The notes beneath the pieces were generated by a model. The model saw only the letters and a program-made list of their open reading frames with translations, searched no databases and had not been told where the DNA came from. The translations under genes were made by a program, and so were the position numbers. 64,000 nt of DNA from B1 sp964355075 (GTDB lineage: Bacteria; Bacteroidota; Bacteroidia; UKL13-3): NCBI GenBank assembly GCA_964355075.1, contig CAYHCF010000002.1, positions 153,198-217,197 on the forward strand, given 5' to 3'. Positions within the stretch are counted from its first letter, which is position 1. The number at the start of each line of letters is the position of its first letter. Below, one piece after another: positions 44,301 to 52,277 of this stretch.

Positions 44301-45425
44301 TATTTTTTACGGTTACTGTACCCGGGCTGTTGTGGTAAAACCCGTAAACAGTACCGGCCGCAAAATCCATATAAATGCTGTTGTGGTAAACTTCGTTATA
44401 ATAACCACTAAATGTAGTATATACATAAATGCCATAATTTGTGGATGAATTAGCGAATCAGCCGCATATCATGTTGTTAGACACTTTTGTAGGGCTCGAA
44501 ACTGTGCCCCCTGTATGTGCAAGGTAAATTCCCATGGAGCTTGCCTTGGATATTTTATTACCGGTAATTCTGTGAGAATTGACTGAATTATTCAGGCAAC
44601 TGAATAGGGTAATGCCAACGGACGCAGGTATGGTAATATCAGCCATGATTATATTATTTTGCATTACATCCAGGGCATTATAAATAGATCTGGCAGTAAT
44701 ACCAGTGGCATAACAATTGGTGATTACATTATTTCTTATTTTAATTCCATTGTTATAAGCGCCGGAACTGTTGCCATAAATATAAATTCCGTAATATCCT
44801 CCATTTAATATATTGCTGTCAATCAAAATGGTGTCTGAGTTTAAAGGGCCTCCTCCTGCTGCCAAGCATATATGCAACTTGAAGTAATAGTATTTCCAGA
44901 ATTAGGAAGCTTAATTATACAATTTTTTATACTTGATCCTGTAGCGTTATTGTTCGAAGTATTTCCCGTGATGCCAATTCCAGAGCCTTGGTTTGAAGAA
45001 TAATTATTTACAGTAAGGTTGCGAAGATTTACATAACTGCACTGATTTAAATTTAGAATAGCAAATGAATCTATATTGCCACTTAAGGTGCAATTAGAGG
45101 CATTTCCCCCATCAAATATTATGGTGTTTATTGAACTTGTTCCGACAATAGGAGGAATGTTTACAGTGTTTGTAATCGTATAAGCACCGGTAGCTATTTG
45201 AAATACTACCGGACCTGAAACGCCAAAGGGCGAAGAATTTGAAGGTCCTCCATCGCTTCGTGTACCCGATCCGGTAATATAGGTAATGGCTGATGTGATA
45301 TTTTGAAAATTTGTGAAACTAGCCAATAATTGTGGATCAATGGTATAGGTTCCACTTAATTGAATGGAATAGGAATTATTTGCAAAGAGAAAGGTTAAGA
45401 TTATATAAATCTTTAGGATTTTCAT
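41327..45425 (-). pseudogene. Giant T9SS-secreted right-handed beta-helix protein, frame broken in three places
   Basis: A 4.1-kb region that reads as one protein of about 1,365 residues if three lesions are repaired. The N-terminus has a signal peptide (MKILKIYIILTFLFANNSYS). The body consists of parallel beta-helix repeats with motifs such as NNVITNCYATGIT, NSIYMDFAAG and NNIVHLNSAS. The C-terminus is a T9SS type A domain (VYPNPVEDDVYIKIS, ending KTSKIVKK). Lesions: a frameshift near 44841-44877, an in-frame TGA at 44458-44460, and a frameshift at a run of five A (43156-43160), where one more A restores the frame. The frame stays open for hundreds of codons on each side, so the damage is recent or due to sequencing. 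A good promoter precedes it. Confidence 0.82.
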
Positions 45426-45483
45426 GTTATTTTTCACTCCAACCAATTTACCTCTATAAAACCTGAACAAATTAATTGTAAAT

Positions 45484-45513
45484 CAAAGGTATAAAAATTT
45501 TGCGTTAAATCAA
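45484..45513 (-). promoter_or_regulatory. Promoter of the beta-helix gene
   Basis: On the minus strand TTG (45511-45513), 19 nt, then TACCTTTG (45484-45491). Predicted start about 50 nt before the ATG at 45425. Confidence 0.65.
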
Positions 45514-45618
45514 TGCTGTTTTTAAATTGAAACCGGCTAATTCTCATTTATTTTTTTTAATTTTGAAACAAGTAAATATCTTGCTTTAAATATTAGACAG
45601 CTCTTTTTTACAAAACCA

Positions 45619-45819
45619 ATGAAATTTGATAAATCAAAATTTTCCATGCAAAGTTTTGAAGATGCTTCTAAGCACCAAAGGGAATACAATAAAATGACCG
45701 ACCGGGAAAAATCCGAATCGTTTTTTTTATTAATGCAGACTAATTTTGGCTTTGTAAATCAACCCTGGCCAAAAATGGATAAAACTTATTTTAGAATCAG
45801 ATCACATGAAGGAAAATAG
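45619..45819 (+). CDS. Small protein of unknown function, partner of a nucleotidyltransferase
   Basis: A 66-residue soluble protein (MKFDKSKFSMQSFEDASKHQ, ending YFRIRSHEGK) that I do not recognise. It overlaps the next gene by 14 bp, which suggests translational coupling. The middle is charged and probably helical (EYNKMTDREKSESFFLLMQ), while the C-terminal third contains NQPWPKMDKTYF. A size and placement like this are usual for the first gene of a toxin-antitoxin pair, but the sequence has no recognisable DNA-binding motif. It may also be an unrelated accessory factor. Confidence 0.65.
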   Translation: MKFDKSKFSMQSFEDASKHQREYNKMTDREKSESFFLLMQTNFGFVNQPWPKMDKTYFRIRSHEGK

Positions 45820-46273
45820 GTCCTTTAATATTTTCAACAACGATTTTAGAGATTTCATTCAATCTTTAAACGAAGCTGATGTTGACTATCTGGTTGTGGG
45901 CGGTTATTCAGTTATTCTTTATGGGTATCATCGGGCAACCGGAGATATGGATATATGGGTGAATCCAACTGCCGAAAATTTTAAAAAACTCATGGTCGCT
46001 TTTTCTCAATTCGGACTTCCGACTACTGCAATAACTAAAGAAGTTTTCACAAATGCAGATCAACAAGATGTTTTTACATTTGGAAGACCACCCATGGCTA
46101 TAGACATTTTAACAAAAGTAAAAGGGCTGAATTTTGAAGAATCCAGCCAGAATGCAGAAACTTTTAATATGGAAGGTCTTAGTATCCGGGTAATCCATTT
46201 AAATGATTTGAAAACTGCAAAAAAATCAGCCGGAAGACATAAGGATCTTGATGATTTGGAAAATTTGCCTTAA
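45806..46273 (+). CDS. Nucleotidyltransferase-fold protein (DUF6036/AbiEii-like)
   Basis: A 155-residue protein of the nucleotidyltransferase superfamily. The signature is VGGYSVILYGYHRATGDMDI: the GG-x-hG helix turn, Arg and the metal-binding DxD (Asp-Met-Asp). A further acidic residue is in AIDILTKVKG. The C-terminus RVIHLNDLKTAKKSAGRHKD, then DDLENL, is typical of small MNT-like and AbiEii-like NTases. It overlaps the 66-residue gene by 14 bp and converges on obg with a 4-bp overlap. Members of this fold can act as toxins or antitoxins by adding nucleotides to tRNA or protein. Which role applies is inference only. Confidence 0.8.
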   Translation: MKENRSFNIFNNDFRDFIQSLNEADVDYLVVGGYSVILYGYHRATGDMDIWVNPTAENFKKLMVAFSQFGLPTTAITKEVFTNADQQDVFTFGRPPMAIDILTKVKGLNFEESSQNAETFNMEGLSIRVIHLNDLKTAKKSAGRHKDLDDLENLP

Positions 46274-47256
46274 TGAATCAACTCCCAAAGTTTATCTTTT
46301 AATTCATCCAATCCGAAGTTGGTGGCCGAACTGATAAATATAGCAGGTACTCTCGGTAGTTTTTTCTTAATAGCTGCCAGAACTTCTTTTGAAACCAAAT
46401 CGCATTTTGTAATGGCAAGAATTCTGTTTTTGGTACTCAGCTCTTTGTTGTAAAGTTTCAATTCCCTCAATAATACAGCATATTCTTCCTTCACATCAAC
46501 ACTGGTTGCAGGCACCATAAACAACAAGGTGGCATTTCGCTCAATATGTCTTAAAAACCGTGTTCCCAATCCTTTGCCTTCATGCGCGCCTTCAATAATT
46601 CCCGGAATATCAGCCATTACAAACGATTGATAATTGCGGTAATTTACGATACCCAGATTAGGCACCAGTGTAGTAAATGGATAATCGGCAATTTCGGGTT
46701 TTGCAGCCGTTAATACCGACAGTAAAGTAGATTTACCTGCATTGGGAAGACCAACCAATCCAACATCTGCCAGTATTTTTAATTCTAAAATTTTCCATTC
46801 CTCTTTTCCATCCTCACCGGGCTGTGCAAACCGTGGATTTTGATTGACCGAATTTTTAAAATGGTAATTTCCTAAACCGCCCCTTCCACCGGCCAATAAA
46901 ACGTTCTCCTCTCCATCTTTTGTGATTTCAAACAAGGTTTCTCCCGTTTCGGCATCTTTTGCAACGGTGCCCAGAGGGACCTCTATGATCTCTAATTTGC
47001 CATCTTTCCCTTTTCGCAAACCTCCTTCTCCATTGGCACCGGGTTCAGCAATCAGGTGTTTCCGGTATTTCAAATGTAATAGAGTCCATAACTGGGAGTT
47101 GCCTCTTAAAATAATGCTTCCTCCCTTTCCGCCATCTCCCCCGTCGGGCCCTCCTTTGGCGGTATGTTTATCCCGGTGAAAGTGCATCGCACCTTGTCCG
47201 CCCCGCCCGCTCCGGCAACATATTTTTACATAATCAACAAAATTCGAATCAGCCAT
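46270..47256 (-). CDS. obg: GTPase ObgE/CgtA
   Basis: Obg GTPase, 328 residues, involved in 50S assembly and stress response. The N-terminal Obg fold is glycine-rich (CCRSGRGGQGAMHFHRDKHT, then GGDGGKGG). The G domain has G1 GLPNAGKSTL, G3 DIPGIIEGAHEGKGLG and G4 TKCDLV. The C-terminal OCT domain of some Obg proteins is absent, as is common in this phylum. It lies downstream of adk but a strong terminator (47313-47343) stands between them, so it probably needs its own promoter or readthrough. It overlaps the convergent nucleotidyltransferase gene by 4 bp. Confidence 0.96.
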   Translation of the reverse strand: MADSNFVDYVKICCRSGRGGQGAMHFHRDKHTAKGGPDGGDGGKGGSIILRGNSQLWTLLHLKYRKHLIAEPGANGEGGLRKGKDGKLEIIEVPLGTVAKDAETGETLFEITKDGEENVLLAGGRGGLGNYHFKNSVNQNPRFAQPGEDGKEEWKILELKILADVGLVGLPNAGKSTLLSVLTAAKPEIADYPFTTLVPNLGIVNYRNYQSFVMADIPGIIEGAHEGKGLGTRFLRHIERNATLLFMVPATSVDVKEEYAVLLRELKLYNKELSTKNRILAITKCDLVSKEVLAAIKKKLPRVPAIFISSATNFGLDELKDKLWELIH

Positions 47257-47312
47257 TTTTCTACTTTAAACTTTCCTAATTTTTGTCTGAACCTACAGGA
47301 AAGGCCATTAAA

Positions 47313-47343
47313 AAAGCCCACAAAGATACACTTTATGGGCTTT
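47313..47343 (-). terminator. Intrinsic terminator behind adk
   Basis: On the minus strand AAAGCCCATAAAG pairs with CTTTGTGGGCTTT (one mismatch), loop TGTAT, followed by more T. It lies 30 bp behind the adk stop and before obg. The A-run on the other side makes weak activity in the opposite direction possible. Confidence 0.82.
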
Positions 47344-47373
47344 GATAAAAAGTTAGCAGGCTAGATTTGTTCG

Positions 47374-47946
47374 TTAACCCTGATCAATCTCTTTGCAAAT
47401 CGCATTGAAAATCACTTCAATATCACCAATCCCATCAATACCTTTGTATTTTTTCTGATCTGAATAATAATCTTTTACCGGTCGGGTTTCGTTGTTATAA
47501 ACATCAATTCTTTTTTGGACAACAGCCGGGTCCTGATCGTCAGCCCTGCCGCTGTCGGCACCCCTTTTTAACAATCTTTTTCTCAACTCATCCTCACCCA
47601 CTTCCAATGCCAACATCATGGTAATTGAGGTTCCTTTTGATTCGAGCAAAATGTCCAGGGCTCTGGCTTGAGCAGAAGTACGGGGGAAGCCGTCGAAAAT
47701 GAATCCTTTGGGATCCATTTGTTTGTTTACCTCAGAGGCAAGCATTCCAATGGTAACTTCATCGGGGACCAACTGTCCCTTATCCATATAGCTTTTTGCC
47801 AACAAACCCAATTCGGTTCCGCCTTTAATATTGGCTCTGAAAATATCACCGGTTGAAAGGTGCACCAAATGGTATTTATCAATCAACTTTTCCGATTGTG
47901 TTCCTTTTCCCGCCCCGGGAGGTCCGAATAAAACTAAGTTTAGCAT
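47374..47946 (-). CDS. adk: Adenylate kinase
   Basis: Adenylate kinase, 190 residues, interconverts AMP plus ATP and two ADP. The P-loop is GPPGAGKGTQSEKL, followed by the AMP-binding STGDIFRANIKGGTELG and FDGFPRTSAQARAL. The lid is the short form (KRGADSGRADDQD) without zinc cysteines, typical of the short-lid enzymes of Bacteroidota. It lies about 100 bp downstream of hpt on the same strand, so purine salvage and nucleotide balance genes are adjacent. It is followed by a terminator. Confidence 0.96.
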   Translation of the reverse strand: MLNLVLFGPPGAGKGTQSEKLIDKYHLVHLSTGDIFRANIKGGTELGLLAKSYMDKGQLVPDEVTIGMLASEVNKQMDPKGFIFDGFPRTSAQARALDILLESKGTSITMMLALEVGEDELRKRLLKRGADSGRADDQDPAVVQKRIDVYNNETRPVKDYYSDQKKYKGIDGIGDIEVIFNAICKEIDQG

Positions 47947-48049
47947 AGGTTATTTTTTGAGGATGCGAATAAAATATAATAATGGGTAAAAAGAAAGGCC
48001 ATCGTTTGATATGCGAGAAACTTACTCAAAAATTACGTGTGAAACTTCC

Positions 48050-48577
48050 CTAAATCTCTTTGTAGATATGTTTCAGGTTTCTGCCATATCCATTATAGTC
48101 TAAGCCATAGCCAACCAAAAAGTGGTTTTCAACTTCGAAGCCAACAAAATCAGGTTTAATGTCCACTTTTAATGCCGAAGGTTTTAACATGAGCGTACAT
48201 ATTTTAATACTTGCCGGATTCTGTTTTTTGAGTTCGTTCATTAAGAAATCCAGCGTTAAACCGGTGTCTATAATATCTTCTACCACAATTATCTGTCGTC
48301 CTTCAATGGAATGGTTCAACCCAATGAGTTGCTGAATTTTTCCGGTACTTTGCGTTCCCGAATAGCTTTTAATTTTAATAAACTCTATCTGACAGGGAAT
48401 TAAAATTTCTTTCAACAAATCAGAAGCAAAAATAAAGGAGCCATTTAAAACAGCAACAAATAATGGATTTTGCGCAGATTCATTAATTTGAGTTGCAATT
48501 TTTTTTGTGGTTTTTTTTATGAATTTTTCATCCACCAATAGGTCGAAAGTCCTGTCGAGTATGTTAATTTTACGCAT
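48050..48577 (-). CDS. hpt: Hypoxanthine phosphoribosyltransferase
   Basis: A purine salvage phosphoribosyltransferase of 175 residues. The PRPP-binding signature is QIIVVEDIIDTGLTLDFLMN; the N-terminal loop FVAVLNGSFIFASDLLKEI and C-terminal VGFEVENHFLVGYGLDYNGY are typical of the bacterial hypoxanthine enzymes. It makes IMP from hypoxanthine and PRPP, and may accept guanine. A TAnnTTTG box on the minus strand (48609-48616) lies within a palindrome that also gives a plus-strand box for the divergent methyltransferase. Confidence 0.93.
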   Translation of the reverse strand: MRKINILDRTFDLLVDEKFIKKTTKKIATQINESAQNPLFVAVLNGSFIFASDLLKEILIPCQIEFIKIKSYSGTQSTGKIQQLIGLNHSIEGRQIIVVEDIIDTGLTLDFLMNELKKQNPASIKICTLMLKPSALKVDIKPDFVGFEVENHFLVGYGLDYNGYGRNLKHIYKEI

Positions 48578-48599
48578 TAGGTTAATATTTTTAAATCCT

Positions 48600-48616
48600 T
48601 ATTTTTGTCAAAAATA
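48600..48616. promoter_or_regulatory. Overlapping divergent -7 boxes in a palindrome
   Basis: TATTTTTG-T-CAAAAATA is a perfect 17-bp inverted repeat, giving TAnnTTTG on both strands. It lies in the 49-bp spacer between divergent hpt and methyltransferase genes. No -33 TTG is present for either side, so this is suggestive only. Confidence 0.35.
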
Positions 48617-48626
48617 GGTAAAGCTG

Positions 48627-49526
48627 ATGAAAGTTAATTTTGAATGTAACTTATGTGGTGGTAAAGAAGGGAATACCATTCCATTCCGTTACGCTTTCAA
48701 AGATAAATTTTTGTGGGGAGTAAAATGCGCAAATTGCGAATTGGTTTCCATCTGGCCACGACCTTCTGACGAAGAGATCAAGGAAATGTATGAAGGGGAT
48801 TATTTTTCAGGCACCGATCCTCAAACCCATCATATGGAGGTTTCTTATTTAGATATTTTATCATCCGGTAATTATGCGGAAGGGGTTAAAGAAATTAAAA
48901 AATACTGCCAATCCGGTAATATTTTAGATGTGGGCTGTGCTACCGGAAATTTCCTGTATGTGTTAAAACAAAACGGATATCAGGTAAAAGGAATTGAACT
49001 TTCCACTTTTGCTGCAGATTACGGCAAGAAAAATTTCGGGATTGAAATTATAAACAAACCTTATAATTCGAAACTATTAAATCAGGAATTGCCTGAAAAT
49101 CATTTTGATGTTATTTTAATGGGTGATGTACTTGAACATTTTACCAACCCAATGGAAGCCATGCAATTGACGCACAAAATACTTAAACCGGGTGGTGTTG
49201 CTTTGATCCAATTACCGGGAACCTTAAATTTGATTTCCAGCAAAATTGCATTTTTGATTTATAAAATGATGGGTTCACAAAAAACCATGTACATCCCTCC
49301 TTTTCATTTAACCGAATTCAATGCCAAAACTGCTTTAAAGATGTTTGAAACCTGTGGGTTCAGCAAGACCAACATCAGGGAAGAAGTTAAGCCTCCTTCA
49401 ACGATAACTTTAAGAGGAAATTTTTTAGAAAATACATTTAAAGTGGTTTTCCAATTTCTTAATTATTACTTAAATAAGTGGTTTGGTGTTGCAGGAGACA
49501 GAATTATTATTGAAACTTACAAGTAA
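48627..49526 (+). CDS. Class I SAM-dependent methyltransferase with N-terminal zinc-binding motif
   Basis: A 299-residue methyltransferase. The N-terminus carries a four-cysteine motif (CNLCGG, then CANC about 22 residues later), suggesting a zinc ribbon. The SAM-binding motif I is ILDVGCATGNFLYVLKQNGY, with acidic motif II at VKGIELSTFAADYGK and motif IV LMGDVLEHFTNPMEAMQLT. Enzymes of this layout often modify sugars in surface polysaccharide or O-antigen. The gene overlaps or abuts the following glycosyltransferase, which supports that idea. The actual substrate is unknown. Confidence 0.87.
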   Translation: MKVNFECNLCGGKEGNTIPFRYAFKDKFLWGVKCANCELVSIWPRPSDEEIKEMYEGDYFSGTDPQTHHMEVSYLDILSSGNYAEGVKEIKKYCQSGNILDVGCATGNFLYVLKQNGYQVKGIELSTFAADYGKKNFGIEIINKPYNSKLLNQELPENHFDVILMGDVLEHFTNPMEAMQLTHKILKPGGVALIQLPGTLNLISSKIAFLIYKMMGSQKTMYIPPFHLTEFNAKTALKMFETCGFSKTNIREEVKPPSTITLRGNFLENTFKVVFQFLNYYLNKWFGVAGDRIIIETYK

Positions 49527-49533
49527 ACATGCA

Positions 49534-50664
49534 TTGAATATATTCGCCATCATTTCATACCCCTTTCTACCTGCCACTTCCGGGGGTGAGATTTCCACGC
49601 TGCAATTATTAAATTATTTGGGCAAAATTAACCGTGTAAAGGTGTTTACGGTTGAACCCTACAAGGATGTGAGCAAACAGAAATTCGACTTTGAGCTAAT
49701 TTTCGGAATGCCTTTCAAAAGCTCCCGTTATCTGAATATTTTGCTCTTGCCCCGCCTCATTAAACTTATCAAACAGCACCAGACCGATGCCATTTTTTTT
49801 GATCAGCCCTGGATGGGATGGATGATTCCTTTCCTGAGATTATTTACCGGCAAAAAGGTTTTTATCAGAAGTAATAATATTGAATACCTGCGGTTCAAAA
49901 GCATAGGCAAATCCTGGTGGACGCTATTGTATATGTATGAAAAATTCGTTTACAAATCTTCTAACTTAGTAATTTTTGTGAGTGATGTGGATCAGAAAAA
50001 GGCCATTTATGAATTCGATCTGAAGCCGGAAAACACCTTTCTTACCCCATATGGTATTCCACTGTTAAGCATTCCTGAACCTACCCTGAATGCCCGGGAA
50101 AAATTGCAACGATTGCATGGAATCAAACCCAGCGAAAAGATACTTTTGTTTTTTGCAACCATGAGCTATCAGCCAAATTATGAAGCAGTGGAATACATTG
50201 CAGCGGAAATATACCCACGGCTGAAAAGCACAGGTGAAAATGAATACAGAATTCTGATTTGCGGTAAAAACCTTCCTGAACCCATCAAAGAAAAATTAAT
50301 TGACAAACCCGAAATGAACTATCTGGGTTTTGTAGAGGATATAGAATTATATATTGATGGCGCTGATGTGATGATTAATCCTATCTTAAGTGGCGGCGGA
50401 GTGAAAACCAAAGCAATTGATTCATTGGGAAGAAGTCAGACCGTTATTTCCACTCAAACCGGGGCCGAAGGCATTGACCCAACCGTTTGCGGGAACAATT
50501 TAATTATTTGCACAAACAAAGATTGGGATGCATTTGTAAATGCGATCATAAAACAATTGACACAAGGAAGAAACAAAATTCCTGCAAGCTTTTACGAAAC
50601 CTATAGCTGGAGTAATATTATTGAGAAGTTGATGGATAAGCTGTGTCATTTAGAGGGGAAATGA
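49534..50664 (+). CDS. Glycosyltransferase family 4-like protein
   Basis: A GT-B glycosyltransferase of about 376 residues. The N-terminal domain begins IFAIISYPFLPATSGGEIST, and the C-terminal domain contains ILLFFATMSYQPNYEAVEYI, NYLGFVEDIELYIDGADVMI and SGGGVKTKAIDSLG, a classic donor-sugar site. The start is uncertain: there is no in-frame ATG near the expected N-terminus. A TTG at 49534 (7 bp after the methyltransferase stop) fits best, and a TTG at 49483 would extend it into that gene. It probably acts with the methyltransferase in surface glycan synthesis. Confidence 0.85.
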   Translation: MNIFAIISYPFLPATSGGEISTLQLLNYLGKINRVKVFTVEPYKDVSKQKFDFELIFGMPFKSSRYLNILLLPRLIKLIKQHQTDAIFFDQPWMGWMIPFLRLFTGKKVFIRSNNIEYLRFKSIGKSWWTLLYMYEKFVYKSSNLVIFVSDVDQKKAIYEFDLKPENTFLTPYGIPLLSIPEPTLNAREKLQRLHGIKPSEKILLFFATMSYQPNYEAVEYIAAEIYPRLKSTGENEYRILICGKNLPEPIKEKLIDKPEMNYLGFVEDIELYIDGADVMINPILSGGGVKTKAIDSLGRSQTVISTQTGAEGIDPTVCGNNLIICTNKDWDAFVNAIIKQLTQGRNKIPASFYETYSWSNIIEKLMDKLCHLEGK

Positions 50665-50718
50665 CCCTTCGTTTTTCCCAGTTGGAATTAAATATAAAAA
50701 TAGCAAAACTCTATTTTA

Positions 50719-50748
50719 TACGTATTAAATATTTTCTACGTACATTTG
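50719..50748 (+). promoter_or_regulatory. Promoter and candidate operator of the DUF6364/PIN pair
   Basis: TACATTTG (50741-50748) is a full -7 box only 4 nt before the ATG at 50753, so the mRNA is probably leaderless. Two copies of the palindrome TACGTA (50719-50724 and 50737-50742) lie 18 bp apart, the second overlapping the -7 box. This arrangement fits binding by the antitoxin; no -33 TTG is present. Confidence 0.45.
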
Positions 50749-50752
50749 TTTT

Positions 50753-50995
50753 ATGAATACAAAATTAACCCTGAGTATGGATATGGAAACCATTGTTAAA
50801 GCAAAAAAAATAGCTAAACAAAACGGTGAGTCATTATCAAAATTGATTGAGCGGCGCTTACAGGAACTGATTTCAAATAATAAGAAAAAAGACAAAGTTA
50901 TTTCTATTGCAGATGAACTTTGTGGTATTATGAGCGAACCGGAAGGGGATTATGTAACCAATAAAGTTAAACATTTACTCAAAAAACATGCATAA
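50753..50995 (+). CDS. DUF6364-family antitoxin (ribbon-helix-helix-like)
   Basis: An 80-residue protein of the DUF6364 family. The N-terminus MNTKLTLSMDMETIVKAKKI has a strand then a helix, as in ribbon-helix-helix proteins, and GESLSKLIERRLQELI forms the second helix. The C-terminal tail (EPEGDYVTNKVKHLLKKHA) probably wraps the toxin. It overlaps the PIN-domain gene by 8 bp, the standard layout of an antitoxin before its toxin. Together with palindromes before the start, autoregulation is likely. Confidence 0.82.
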   Translation: MNTKLTLSMDMETIVKAKKIAKQNGESLSKLIERRLQELISNNKKKDKVISIADELCGIMSEPEGDYVTNKVKHLLKKHA

Positions 50996-51410
50996 ACTCT
51001 TTTTGGATACAAACATAATTCTGGACTGGGTTTTCGACCGGAAAGAATTTGGCTCCTTTGCAAAAAAAATCATTGAATATTCTGAAATAGAAAAGGTAAA
51101 GCTTTATACATCAGCGATTACTATTTCAGACTTCAATTATATTGCTTATCAATCAATACAAGATCGAAAAAAGGTTAGGTTTTTAATTGAAAAAATAGCT
51201 GAGGTTATTCAAGTAGTACCAACCTTTCACCAGCAAATAATTAGCGGCATCCAATCTGATTTTACTGACCTGGAAGACGCATTTCAATATTACACAGCTA
51301 CTCATATAAAAGGAATCAGTGCGATCATCACCCGAAACAAGAAAGATTTTAAGCATAGTAAAATAAAAATTCTGACAGCAGAAGAATATCTTCAAAACTA
51401 TTGGTTATAA
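50988..51410 (+). CDS. PIN-domain toxin (VapC-like)
   Basis: A 140-residue PIN-domain ribonuclease of the type II toxin group. The acidic active site is seen in LFLDTNIILDWVFDR (first Asp), YTSAITISDFNYIA (second acidic position), DFTDLEDAFQYYTA (Asp/Glu pair) and ITRNKKDFK (last Asp). The RNA target is unknown; VapC toxins commonly cut tRNA or rRNA. It overlaps the DUF6364 gene by 8 bp. All acidic residues look intact, so the toxin is probably active when released. Confidence 0.86.
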   Translation: MHKLFLDTNIILDWVFDRKEFGSFAKKIIEYSEIEKVKLYTSAITISDFNYIAYQSIQDRKKVRFLIEKIAEVIQVVPTFHQQIISGIQSDFTDLEDAFQYYTATHIKGISAIITRNKKDFKHSKIKILTAEEYLQNYWL

Positions 51411-51435
51411 ATCAAATACATGAAACGAGCTTACC

Positions 51436-52158
51436 TTACGGAGTCATAATAATTTGTTCATCAGCTAACAATGCCTCATTCCTGAACCCGAGCAGCAGTT
51501 GGGCAACGGTTACTACATCTTTTTGGCAATAAATTTTAATTCGTTCCAGGTCCTGTTCCTGCCAGTAAACTTTCCAGACCATGCTTCCGTCAATATCATC
51601 TTTGGGAGTAGCAATACCAAAGGATTCGGCTAATAACTCTAGAGAAGTATAGCTCTTGTAATCGCCAAATTTCCAGAGTTCCATGGTGTCTAACAGGTTA
51701 ACTTCCCAGGGCTTTTTGCCTGCTGTGTTGAGCATGCCTGGAATTTCTAAACCATTCAGCAGGCACCTGCGCGCGATATAAGGATAATCGAATTCTTTCC
51801 CATTATGGGCACATAACAAATGGCCTGCATCGTTGAAATGGCGTTCAAGCATTTGGTTGAACTCCGTTAATAGCTTTTTTTCATCCTCTCCATAAAATGA
51901 TTTTACCCTGAACTGATATGAATTTCCATGGCTACTAAAAAAACCGCAGGAAATACAGATAATCTTTCCAAATTCGGCATAGATACCGGCCCTTGGATAT
52001 ACATCCGCTTCGGTCTGATTTTCTTCTTTTTTTATCAGTGCAGCCTTTTTGCTCCACAGGTATTTCCATTTCTCCGGTACTTCGTTAAAGGAAGGATATT
52101 GAGGAACCGTTTCAATATCCAGCACCAGAATTTTTGTTAAATCGAGATGATTGATCAT
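51436..52158 (-). CDS. DEDDy-type 3'-5' exonuclease (PolB-like domain)
   Basis: A 240-residue protein with an RNase H-like exonuclease fold of the stand-alone DnaQ/PolB-exo kind. Motif Exo I is LVLDIETVPQ, Exo II is LCAHNGKEFDYPYIARRC, and Exo III is KIYCQKDVVTVAQL (YxxxD). It is single-domain, with no polymerase. A role in DNA repair or RNA trimming is likely but unknown. A TAnnTTTG box lies 5 nt before the start (52164-52171), again hinting at a leaderless transcript. It is separated from pepD by a terminator. Confidence 0.85.
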   Translation of the reverse strand: MINHLDLTKILVLDIETVPQYPSFNEVPEKWKYLWSKKAALIKKEENQTEADVYPRAGIYAEFGKIICISCGFFSSHGNSYQFRVKSFYGEDEKKLLTEFNQMLERHFNDAGHLLCAHNGKEFDYPYIARRCLLNGLEIPGMLNTAGKKPWEVNLLDTMELWKFGDYKSYTSLELLAESFGIATPKDDIDGSMVWKVYWQEQDLERIKIYCQKDVVTVAQLLLGFRNEALLADEQIIMTP

Positions 52159-52163
52159 GGGTT

Positions 52164-52171
52164 CAAAATTA
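52164..52171 (-). promoter_or_regulatory. -7 box five nucleotides before the exonuclease start
   Basis: On the minus strand TAATTTTG, 5 nt before the ATG at 52158. No TTG lies at the expected distance. Same placement as before the SDR and DUF6364 genes. Confidence 0.35.
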
Positions 52172-52217
52172 GGATGACAAATAACAAAATGTTTTTTAGG
52201 ATAAAAACCCCAAAAGC

Positions 52218-52249
52218 AGAAAAAGCCGCATTTTGGTGCAGCTTTTTCT
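52218..52249. terminator. Intrinsic terminator behind pepD
   Basis: Arms AGAAAAAGCCGCA and TGCAGCTTTTTCT (one mismatch), loop TTTTGG. On the minus strand a T-run ends the second arm. It lies 29 bp behind the pepD stop and before the exonuclease gene. Confidence 0.78.
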
Positions 52250-52277
52250 TATAAATGGGATTTTCAAATCCTGAAAA

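Noticed and set aside
44458..44460. In-frame TGA as a selenocysteine codon, given selD in the window
   Set aside because: The protein is a secreted structural beta-helix with two further frameshifts, no selenoprotein context is seen and no Sec insertion genes are visible; a nonsense change or error is more likely.
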